A DNA stretch of 12,305 nt from Candidatus Omnitrophota bacterium. Lineage in GTDB: Bacteria; Omnitrophota; Gorgyraeia; Duberdicusellales; 4484-171. Every line of letters begins with the position of its first letter. The first letter of the stretch is position 1. Shown in pieces: positions 6,317-12,305 of the stretch. Made by a program: the position numbers and the translations under genes. Where the stretch lies: NCBI GenBank assembly GCA_023135855.1, contig JAGLSH010000014.1, positions 1 to 12,305 on the forward strand. Direction: 5' to 3'. The notes under the pieces are model-generated. The model saw only the letters and a list, made by a program, of their open reading frames with translations. It had not been told where the DNA came from and did not search any database.

Positions 6317-7861
6317 TTCATCTATTTTTGCTGAAAGACCTATTTTTGCCGACCCCTGGTCAATTTTGATTATCTTAACCTTCATCTTCTCACCAGGTTT
6401 ATACTCATCCACAGCTTCTTTTTCTATTTCTCCTGAGAAAACCAACCCTTCTAAGTCCTTATCTATACTTACAAACACACCAAAATTAGTAATTTTAATT
6501 ACCTCTCCCTCTACAACTTTTCCGATTGGAAATTTCTCAAGAATTTGAGGCCATGGATCTTCTTTTAATTGTTTTACACCCAAAATAACTTTTTTGTTAC
6601 TTCGGTCTAGGCCTAAAACCTTCCATTCATAGCCATGTCCTCTTTTTAAAACTTCTTGAGCCCGAGTAAGTCTTTTAGTCCAAGAAATATCTTCATTGTA
6701 AATTATACCTTCCAAACCATTGTCTAGTTCTATATAGGTACAACCATCACCGAAACCACTAACTTTACCAGCAATTACATTGTCAATGGTAATTAATTTC
6801 TCTACATCTTCCCAAGGATCCTTTTCTAATTGTTTAATGCTTAAAGAAATTTTTCTTTCGTTGGAATCAACGCTGATAATTTTTACCTCTACAGTATCAC
6901 CAATAGCAAAAACATCATGCAAGTTGATAAATCTCTTTGTCCAGGAAACTTCACTTATATGGACTAATCCCTCAATTCCCTTTTCTAACTCTACAAATAT
7001 TCCATAATTTTGAATATTAGTAATTTTCCCTTTTATTAAGGAATCTACAGGGAACTTATCACCTATTTCTTTCCAAGGATCAGGGGTGGTCTGTTTTAAG
7101 CCAAGAGAAATCTTACCTTTCTCCTTATCAAACTTTAAAATCATAATCTGGATCTCATCTCCTACAGCAACAATCTCTGAAGGATGAGTAATTTTCTTCC
7201 AACTCATATCGGCAATATGAAGAAGTCCGTCTACTCCTCCTAAATCAATAAAAGCACCGAAATTAGTAATACTTTTTACCCGGCCTTTTATTGTCTCACC
7301 CTCTTTAATCTCTTCCCAAATCTTCTTACGAGCAACTTCTCTCTCTGCCCTAACCGCATCTTTACGAGAAACAATGAAGCTACCTTTAAGTTTATTCATT
7401 TTTATAATTTGGAATTTAAATGTCTTACTCATTACATCTTCATTTTCAAAAGTTCTAAACGAAGATAAACTCTGCGGCAGAAAACCTTCAACTCCAAAAA
7501 CACTTACTATGTATCCACCCTTTACTTTACGTAAAACCATGCCTTCTACTAAATCTCCTTCCTTAAAGCTTTCAATCAGAGTTAGCCATCCTTTGGCTTC
7601 CCTAGCTCTCTTAAAGGAAAGAACGATTTTACCATCTTCATCTTCAACATTCTCAACATAGACATCAATTTCTTTTAAATTTTCTATATCAACGCCTTTA
7701 AATTCATCACGAAGAATTACCCCTTCAGATTTATAGCCAACATCAACTATAACTTCAGTAGGATTTACAATGATAACCTTACCGGTTATAATCTCTCCCT
7801 CGTTTAATTCCTTAATAGAATCATAATAAGCTTTAGCTAGTTCTGTAATCGCGTTTTCCAT
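6308..7861 (-). CDS. rpsA: Small ribosomal subunit protein S1
   Basis: S1 binds mRNA on the 30S subunit and helps unfold it for initiation. The 517-residue protein contains six S1 (OB-fold) repeats at about 22-86, 102-168, 188-256, 274-343, 360-430 and 446-513. Repeats 3 and 4 are the most canonical (GRVKSITNFGAFIDLGGVDG; GKITNIQNYGIFVELEKGIEG). Repeats 1 and 2 diverge, as expected for the ribosome-binding half of long S1 proteins. Six repeats is the Gram-negative pattern (E. coli S1 is 557 aa). TAAGGAGG lies 11 bases before the ATG at 7861. The gene has its own near-consensus promoter and sits after plsC, a common bacterial neighbourhood (cmk-plsC-rpsA). Its stop is embedded in the inverted repeat shared with tyrS. 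Confidence 0.96.
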   Translation of the reverse strand: MENAITELAKAYYDSIKELNEGEIITGKVIIVNPTEVIVDVGYKSEGVILRDEFKGVDIENLKEIDVYVENVEDEDGKIVLSFKRAREAKGWLTLIESFKEGDLVEGMVLRKVKGGYIVSVFGVEGFLPQSLSSFRTFENEDVMSKTFKFQIIKMNKLKGSFIVSRKDAVRAEREVARKKIWEEIKEGETIKGRVKSITNFGAFIDLGGVDGLLHIADMSWKKITHPSEIVAVGDEIQIMILKFDKEKGKISLGLKQTTPDPWKEIGDKFPVDSLIKGKITNIQNYGIFVELEKGIEGLVHISEVSWTKRFINLHDVFAIGDTVEVKIISVDSNERKISLSIKQLEKDPWEDVEKLITIDNVIAGKVSGFGDGCTYIELDNGLEGIIYNEDISWTKRLTRAQEVLKRGHGYEWKVLGLDRSNKKVILGVKQLKEDPWPQILEKFPIGKVVEGEVIKITNFGVFVSIDKDLEGLVFSGEIEKEAVDEYKPGEKMKVKIIKIDQGSAKIGLSAKIDEPR

Positions 7862-7893
7862 TTTTACCTAATCCTCCTTAGAAAAATTTTACA

Positions 7894-7922
7894 ATTATCT
7901 CTCAAATCGCTATGTTTGTCAA
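7894..7922 (-). promoter_or_regulatory. Sigma-70 promoter for rpsA (and probably tyrS)
   Basis: On the minus strand, a consensus -35 TTGACA (7922-7917), an optimal 17-bp spacer and -10 GATAAT (7899-7894). It fills the short plsC-rpsA spacer, with the -35 starting 11 bp after the plsC stop. Transcription would begin near 7887, leaving a leader of about 25 nt that holds the rpsA Shine-Dalgarno. This is the best promoter match I find in the window, as fits a highly expressed ribosomal protein. Confidence 0.85.
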
Positions 7923-7933
7923 CGGTAAATGCC

Positions 7934-8503
7934 CTAAAGACTTTTTATTTTACTCATGACTTTTTGGGTAATATCTTCATAGCTATCACCCTCTTCTATA
8001 TTCTCAACTCTGGCAAAGATAACCCTTATCTTACCTTTGTTGAATAAATTCACACCTTTACAAGATTCTTCCTCGGTTCCATAAATTCTTGCTACAACCA
8101 CAGGAACTTTAGCCTTTTTGCAAAGAAAACCTACTCCACTATTTGCAGCCTCCATACTACCTCCTCTTGTCCCTTGAGGAAAAATAGTTAAAGGTCTACT
8201 CTTAAGCAATTTAAGAGCCAATCGTACAGCCCTAATATCACTTTGCCCTCTCTTCAAAGGCATTACACCTGCTCCTTTAAAATAAAAAGCAGCTATCTTG
8301 CTTTTAAATAACTCCTCTTTAGCAAGAAACCCCACTTTTCGAGGAGAAACAGTAGCTAGAAGAGGTGGATCTAAGTTACTTAAGTGATTTGCCGCTAGAA
8401 TGAAAGGTCCTTTCTTGGGAACAGACTCTTTTCCTTCTATCTTCAAATTAAAGAATGCTTTCAAATAACAATAAACTAAAGCAGTGGATGCTCTATAAAA
8501 CAT
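7934..8503 (-). CDS. plsC: 1-acyl-sn-glycerol-3-phosphate acyltransferase (PlsC family)
   Basis: Membrane-associated enzyme that acylates lysophosphatidic acid to phosphatidic acid in phospholipid synthesis. The 189-residue protein shows the four family blocks: NHLSNLD at 39-45 (catalytic NHx4D, H40 and D45), GVMPLKRG at 79-86, FPQGTRG at 108-114 (glycerophosphate binding) and VPVVVARIYG in the last third. Block III has Gln where most members have Glu (FPEGTR), a known variation. It is short, like many stand-alone bacterial PlsC proteins. The start overlaps the preceding mutase stop by 11 bp and has only a distant AGGT, so translational coupling is likely. Family is firm; acyl-donor and exact acceptor are not visible. 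Confidence 0.87.
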   Translation of the reverse strand: MFYRASTALVYCYLKAFFNLKIEGKESVPKKGPFILAANHLSNLDPPLLATVSPRKVGFLAKEELFKSKIAAFYFKGAGVMPLKRGQSDIRAVRLALKLLKSRPLTIFPQGTRGGSMEAANSGVGFLCKKAKVPVVVARIYGTEEESCKGVNLFNKGKIRVIFARVENIEEGDSYEDITQKVMSKIKSL

Positions 8504-9890
8504 AAACTTTTCTTTTACCTAGAGCAACAAGCTGATCAGATTCTTTCTTACTTTTACTTTCAGCATAAACCCTAACAATTGGCTCTGTACCTGATTTCCT
8601 AAACATAAGCCAGCAATCGCCAGCTATTAATTTTATCCCATCAAGAGTATTTACTCTTTCTACCTTCTTGCCGCCAAGAAAAGTTGGCAACTTTAAATCT
8701 GATAAGCCCTTTTTAATACTTTTTACTGGAATAGCTGAACGGCTATAATAATATCTACCATATTTCTTATAGAAATCAGATAAAAGAGTACTAAACTTTT
8801 TACCTTCGTCAACAATCATCTCCAAAAGAAGAAGAAAAGCTGCTGAACCATCTCTTTCAGGAATATAACCTTTAAAGCCAATTCCTCCGGCTTCTTCTCC
8901 ACCAATACAAATAAGATTATCCTCAAACAAGTTAGATATATACTTAAACCCTACTGGAGTCTCATAGCAAACTACTCCTAAAGAAAGAGCTACCTTATCA
9001 ATTACATTGCTACCAACAACTGTTTTAGCAATTCCTCCACTTACCTTTCTATTCTTAACCATATGAATAGCTAAAAGCGGTAAGATAACTTGAGCATTTA
9101 TATAATTGCCCTTGCTATCGACCATAGCAATCCTGTCAGCATCGCCATCTAAAACTACACCAATATCATATTTTCCTTTTTTCATTTTAGCCATCATCTC
9201 AACCAAGCTACTAGCTATTGGTTCAGGACGAATCCCACCAAAAGAAGGATTAAACTCATTATGTAGGTAATCTATCTCAATATTACTTTGACCTAGGGCT
9301 CTTTCAACAAAATTATCTCCTGAACCATACATTACATCTACTAAAACTTTTAACTTTAATTTTTTTATTTTTTTGATATCTATAAATTTTCGTAAAAAAT
9401 CCATATAATAAATAGTTAAATCTTCTAAAACTAATAAATTCTTCTTCTTAGCTAAAGCTATATCAATATATTTGGGTTTGTGCTTCCCTAATAAGCTTTC
9501 TACTTTATCAGTAAGAGTTTTGTCAGCAGAACCGCCTTCAGGAGCCTTAATTTTTAAACCATTGAATCGTGCTGGGTTGTGAGATGCTGTAATCATAACA
9601 CCTAAATCATATTTCTTGTTTCGGCAATGAAGACTTACTGCCGGAGTAGGCACATCTCTGTTTGATAAATTAACTTTTATATTATTAGCTGCTAAAACAC
9701 ATCCTACAGTTTGAGCAAATTCTTTAGACAAAAATCTACGATCATAACCAATAACAACTTTTTTGCGCTTAGCCTTTACTGTTGTCTCTTCTAGGTAATC
9801 AGCAATTGCTTGAGAAAGAATTTTTAAATTTTCAAAAGTAAAATCTTCAGCTATAATTGCTCGCCATCCATCCGTGCCAAATTTGATCAT
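8493..9890 (-). CDS. Phosphoglucomutase/phosphomannomutase family protein (alpha-D-phosphohexomutase)
   Basis: Cytoplasmic mutase moving phosphate between C1 and C6 of a hexose phosphate through a phosphoserine intermediate. The 465 residues show all four domains in order: KFGTDGWRAIIAEDF at the N-terminus; TASHNPARFNGLK with phosphoserine S103; the metal loop DGDADR at 248-253; the sugar-selecting loop GGEEAGG at 330-336; and the phosphate-binding RKSGTEP at 431-437. The GEEAG form is found in both glucose- and mannose-type enzymes, so the substrate stays open. The FGTDGWRAIIAEDFT start resembles members annotated as phosphoglucomutases. It follows nadD by 10 bp with a strong GGAGGAGC ribosome site and overlaps plsC. 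It could supply Glc-6-P from the Glc-1-P released by GalT (inference). Confidence 0.92.
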   Translation of the reverse strand: MIKFGTDGWRAIIAEDFTFENLKILSQAIADYLEETTVKAKRKKVVIGYDRRFLSKEFAQTVGCVLAANNIKVNLSNRDVPTPAVSLHCRNKKYDLGVMITASHNPARFNGLKIKAPEGGSADKTLTDKVESLLGKHKPKYIDIALAKKKNLLVLEDLTIYYMDFLRKFIDIKKIKKLKLKVLVDVMYGSGDNFVERALGQSNIEIDYLHNEFNPSFGGIRPEPIASSLVEMMAKMKKGKYDIGVVLDGDADRIAMVDSKGNYINAQVILPLLAIHMVKNRKVSGGIAKTVVGSNVIDKVALSLGVVCYETPVGFKYISNLFEDNLICIGGEEAGGIGFKGYIPERDGSAAFLLLLEMIVDEGKKFSTLLSDFYKKYGRYYYSRSAIPVKSIKKGLSDLKLPTFLGGKKVERVNTLDGIKLIAGDCWLMFRKSGTEPIVRVYAESKSKKESDQLVALGKRKVYVL

Positions 9891-9900
9891 TGCTCCTCCT

Positions 9901-10464
9901 TCACCCTTTATAAAGACTACGTTCTTGTATATAACTCTCTACTGCTTCTTTAACTAAACCTTTTATTGAAGACTGACTCTTCACTAATTCTCGTATTTGA
10001 GATGAAGATAATTCTATCTGCCTAATATCCACTACTAAATAAGGAGTTCTCTTCTCAAGAGGATACTCTTTGCGATTAGCTACTACTACTTTTACTTCTT
10101 TTTTGATATCTTCATGATCCTTCCAAGAAGAAAACTCATTTGCTAAATCTGAACCAATAATAAGATATATTTCATCTTCAGGATATTTCTTTTTTAATTC
10201 TCGTACAGTATCAATAGTAAAAGAAGTGCCTCCTCTTTCTATTTCTAAATCCAAAACTTCAAAAGCCTTATTGCCTGAAGTTGCCAATTTTACCATCTCT
10301 AATCTTATCTGTCCACTAACACCATTATTATTTTTATGGGGCGACGTATTAGTAGGAATAAAAACAACCTTATCTAACCCTAAAGAATCTAAAATATCTT
10401 GAGCTATAGTAAGGTGCCCTACATGCGGCGGATTGAATGTTCCTCCAAGTATTCCTATCTTCAT
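9901..10464 (-). CDS. nadD: Nicotinate-nucleotide adenylyltransferase
   Basis: Adenylates nicotinic acid mononucleotide to deamido-NAD in NAD synthesis. The 187 residues show the nucleotidyltransferase signature GGTFNPPHVGH at 7-17, GGTSFTIDTV at 78-87 and GSDLANEFSSW at 104-114, and the ISSTxIR-like motif as SSSQIR at 153-158. Following proA fits the common proB-proA-nadD order. The frequent next partner, rsfS, is absent; a mutase follows instead. The start cannot be moved because GGTF begins at residue 7. Upstream of the ATG there is no purine-rich ribosome site, only pyrimidine-rich heptad repeats, which is unlike its neighbours. Translation may be weak or use a non-SD mechanism. Confidence 0.93.
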   Translation of the reverse strand: MKIGILGGTFNPPHVGHLTIAQDILDSLGLDKVVFIPTNTSPHKNNNGVSGQIRLEMVKLATSGNKAFEVLDLEIERGGTSFTIDTVRELKKKYPEDEIYLIIGSDLANEFSSWKDHEDIKKEVKVVVANRKEYPLEKRTPYLVVDIRQIELSSSQIRELVKSQSSIKGLVKEAVESYIQERSLYKG

Positions 10465-10473
10465 ATCAAGAAT

Positions 10474-10500
10474 AAAGGTTAAAGGATAAAGGATAAAGTA
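10474..10500 (+). repeat. Heptanucleotide tandem repeat, left end of the four-helix-bundle cassette
   Basis: On the plus strand: AAAGGTT, AAAGGAT, AAAGGAT, then partial AAAGTA. It lies 10 nt upstream of the nadD start. The part at 10481-10498 is an inverted copy (15 of 18 bases) of 10785-10802 at the other side of the pseudogene. Confidence 0.75.
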
Positions 10501-10505
10501 AAATA

Positions 10506-10768
10506 CTATACATCATCTCGCTTATGGATCTTCTTCATTATGCTTGAGAAAATCTTCTTTAATTCTTCTGCTTCTTTAGTTAAATAATCCAACTTTTGCC
10601 CCTTTGAAATGTCAGCTGTTTTTATAATTCGCACCAATTGAAGTGGCTGATTTTGATAATTGATATTTTATAGATTCATTTTCTTTTGAATATTTGATAT
10701 CTTTCAAAAATTTAACCGTTTCTACCGCAAAATTGAAAGCTCTTTCTTCTAAATCTCTTTTTTTTCAT
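10506..10768 (-). pseudogene. Decayed four-helix-bundle protein (S23/IVS-type, TIGR02436-like)
   Basis: The ATG at 10768 is followed by eight A's; the frame then reads MKKKRF and soon stops. Removing one A gives MKKRDLEERAFNFAVETVKF, then a helix, then SKSATSIGANY, a classic four-helix-bundle (23S intervening-sequence) N-terminal half. After a junction near 10624-10631 the match continues in another frame: IIKTADISK, KLDYLTKEAEELKKIFSSI, ending at TAG 10506, the normal C-terminus of the family. About 30 central residues are missing. So the gene carries a poly-A frameshift and an internal deletion that also shifts frame, and should make no product. These small proteins have no firmly known function and occur in 23S rRNA insertions and at scattered intergenic sites. 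Heptad repeats flank it. It separates proA from nadD. Confidence 0.75.
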
Positions 10769-10784
10769 TACTCTTCACTTCTTC

Positions 10785-10802
10785 CTTTATCCTTCTCCCT
10801 TT
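10785..10802 (-). repeat. Right-end heptad repeat of the four-helix-bundle cassette, overlapping the proA stop
   Basis: CTTTATCC-TTCTCCC-TTT on the plus strand is the inverted partner of 10481-10498. Its end includes two bases of the proA stop codon (10801-10803), so the cassette abuts or forms the end of proA. Confidence 0.65.
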
Positions 10803-12051
10803 ATGTCCGTACTTGACCTGCTCCTGAAACCACATACTTATATGTAGTTAACTCTTCTAGTCCCATTGGTCCTCTGGCATGCAGCTTATCAGTAGAAATA
10901 CCTATTTCTGCTCCTAAACCAAATTGATAACCATCGCTAAAACGAGTAGAGATATTGCTAAAACAACAGGCAGAGTCTATCTCTCCTACAAACTTATTAA
11001 CACTACTAATATCTTTAGTAAGAATGCTATCAGTATGATGAGAACCATAAAGATTAATATGATCAATTGCTTCCTGAATTGATTCTACAACTTTTACTGA
11101 AATAATTAAATCAAGATATTCTGTGGTCCAATCTTTATTGTTTGCCCTTTTTATACCAGACAATAATTTTACTGTTTTAGAATCTCCTCTTATCTCAACA
11201 CCAGATTTATCAAATTCTTTCTTAAGAAGAGATAAAAATTTATTAGCTACGGTTTTATGAATCAGGATAGTCTCTACAGCATTACAAACTGAAGGTCTTT
11301 GGACCTTAGAATTTACACAAATATCTAATGCCTGTTTTAAATCAACCTTTTTATCTACATAAATATGACATATCCCTTTATAATGTTTTATTACTGGTAT
11401 TCTTGAAATATCAGTAACCTTCCTTATAAGAGCTTCTCCTCCACGAGGAATAACTAAGTCAATATATTGCTCCTCTCTTAAAAGCTCACTTACTACTTTA
11501 TGTTCTGTCTTCTCAACTACAAAAAATACTGGGAAATTAATACCACTCTTCCTCAAAGCTTTTTCTAGTACTTTCCCTATAGCCTTATTAGAGTTTATGG
11601 AACTACCTCCACCTCTTAATATCCCAACATTAGAAGTTTTAAATAATAAGCCAACACAATCACTAGTAACATTTGGTCTTGCCTCGTAAACAATTAAAAC
11701 TACCCCGATAGGAACTCTGACCTTTTTTACTATCATTTGGTTAGGTCTTTTCTTCGTAGACATAGTTTGTCCCACAGGATCAGCTAAATTTGCTACTGCC
11801 TTAAGCGAAGCACTCATCTCTTCCAAGCGTTTATTATTTAAAGAAAGCCGGTCAATAAAACTCTTTTTTAATTTATTCTTTACTGCCAGCGTGATATCTT
11901 TTTTGTTCTCACGCAAAATAAAATCTTTACCGTCTATTAAGGCTTTAGCCATATTTTTGAGAGCCTTATTCTTATTGGCAGTGGATAACTTTGCTAATTC
12001 ATAACTGGCTGCTTTCGCCTCTTTTACTAACTTTTTAATATAACTACTCAT
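10801..12051 (-). CDS. proA: Glutamate-5-semialdehyde dehydrogenase (gamma-glutamyl phosphate reductase)
   Basis: NADPH-dependent reduction of gamma-glutamyl phosphate to glutamate 5-semialdehyde, the second step of proline synthesis. The 416 residues match the family (about 415). Motifs: VPIGVVLIVYEARPNVTSD at 113-131; ILRGGGSSINSN at 144-155; the catalytic Cys C256 in QRPSVCNAVET; ISTRFSDGYQFGLGAEIGIST at 367-387; and the end HARGPMGLEELTTYKYVV. A double Cys (SACCFSNIS, 360-368) replaces the more usual small or aromatic residues before NASTRF. It follows proB by 13 bp; the unstable intermediate made by ProB is passed on to this enzyme. Shine-Dalgarno is weak (AAGAGA). The last codons lie against the heptad repeat of the pseudogene cassette, so the C-terminus (GAGQVRT) may have been slightly changed. 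Confidence 0.96.
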   Translation of the reverse strand: MSSYIKKLVKEAKAASYELAKLSTANKNKALKNMAKALIDGKDFILRENKKDITLAVKNKLKKSFIDRLSLNNKRLEEMSASLKAVANLADPVGQTMSTKKRPNQMIVKKVRVPIGVVLIVYEARPNVTSDCVGLLFKTSNVGILRGGGSSINSNKAIGKVLEKALRKSGINFPVFFVVEKTEHKVVSELLREEQYIDLVIPRGGEALIRKVTDISRIPVIKHYKGICHIYVDKKVDLKQALDICVNSKVQRPSVCNAVETILIHKTVANKFLSLLKKEFDKSGVEIRGDSKTVKLLSGIKRANNKDWTTEYLDLIISVKVVESIQEAIDHINLYGSHHTDSILTKDISSVNKFVGEIDSACCFSNISTRFSDGYQFGLGAEIGISTDKLHARGPMGLEELTTYKYVVSGAGQVRT

Positions 12052-12064
12052 ATCAATTTATCTC

Positions 12065-12305
12065 TTATTTTTTGTTCTTATGATAAGTCCAACCATCTAC
12101 TGCTTTAACAAAATTATCTCTATGAATTACTTCTTTCTCAAAACGTTTAGTCTTAGCATTCTTGAAATCGTCAGAGCTATAATTCACCAATCCACAACCC
12201 ACAACATCTTCTTCAGCATCAACTATAATAACTGCATCACCTTTATTAAACCTGGATCTAACTTCTATAATCCCAACACCAAGTAAACTCTTACTCTTAT
12301 TTAAC
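12065..12305 (-). CDS. proB: Glutamate 5-kinase, C-terminal PUA domain (partial)
   Basis: Only the last 79 residues are in the window; the 5' part lies beyond position 12305. The visible segment KSLLGVGIIEVRSRFNKGD...VIIVDAEEDVVGCGLVNYSSDDF and the end EVIHRDNFV match the PUA domain that closes bacterial glutamate 5-kinases, which phosphorylate glutamate as the first step of proline synthesis. The family end is typically EVIHRDNLV. The frame ends at TAA 12065-12067, 13 bp before the proA start. The proB-proA pairing supports the call. The kinase domain and any feedback-inhibition residues cannot be judged here. Confidence 0.92.
   Translation of the reverse strand, partial: LNKSKSLLGVGIIEVRSRFNKGDAVIIVDAEEDVVGCGLVNYSSDDFKNAKTKRFEKEVIHRDNFVKAVDGWTYHKNKK

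Noticed and set aside
6277..6321. Longer tyrS start overlapping rpsA by 14 bp
   Set aside because: The extra 15 residues come from the inverted repeat and lack a good ribosome site; the ATG at 6276 has GAGGTGAT directly before it. Not fully excluded.
1533..7661. Plus-strand open frames opposite pgk, gap, galT, rpsA and tyrS
   Set aside because: All are antisense shadows of well-identified genes, with no family resemblance and no ribosome sites.
10474..10500. CRISPR-like or regulatory iteron array
   Set aside because: The heptads are directly adjacent with no spacers and only three to four units; they fit the end of the four-helix-bundle cassette better.
12080..12286. Plus-strand 68-codon open frame at the right edge
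   Set aside because: It lies antisense to the PUA-domain end of proB, which is clearly coding on the minus strand.

Overview
The window looks like a 12.3 kb piece of a low-GC bacterial chromosome in which every gene I can support lies on the minus strand, so transcription runs from position 12305 towards 1. The content is core metabolism and translation. Standard code and TAA/TAG/TGA stops, a six-domain ribosomal protein S1 and Sec-type export point to a bacterium, probably diderm and uncultured. The gene order (proB-proA-nadD; plsC-rpsA; gap-pgk-tpiA-secG-solute-binding protein), AT-rich coding sequence and palindromic intergenic elements would fit Omnitrophota or another PVC-type lineage. 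That placement is inference only.

Layout in the direction of transcription: (1) 12305-7934 holds the end of proB (PUA domain), proA, a decayed four-helix-bundle (S23-type) cassette between heptad inverted repeats, nadD, a phosphohexomutase and plsC. Apart from the cassette, spacing is tight or overlapping, as in one operon. (2) A near-consensus sigma-70 promoter at 7894-7922 starts rpsA and tyrS, which meet at a nested inverted repeat. (3) A second strong, extended -10 type promoter at 5031-5058 drives galT. (4) A 240 bp spacer (3659-3898) is almost filled with three palindromic structures. (5) 3658-1 holds gap, pgk, tpiA, secG and the start of a peptide-type solute-binding protein, closely packed and probably one transcript.

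The genes cover proline synthesis (ProB, ProA), NAD synthesis (NadD), phospholipid synthesis (PlsC), translation (S1, TyrRS), hexose-phosphate handling (GalT makes Glc-1-P, which a phosphoglucomutase converts to Glc-6-P), lower glycolysis (GAPDH, PGK, TPI) and secretion (SecG followed by an exported binding protein).

I see no defence system, CRISPR array, phage, tRNA or rRNA, and no convincing undescribed multi-gene system. The points worth a second look are the broken S23-type cassette with its terminal repeats and its effect on the nadD leader, the palindrome-rich spacer upstream of gap, and the competing hairpins at the rpsA/tyrS junction.
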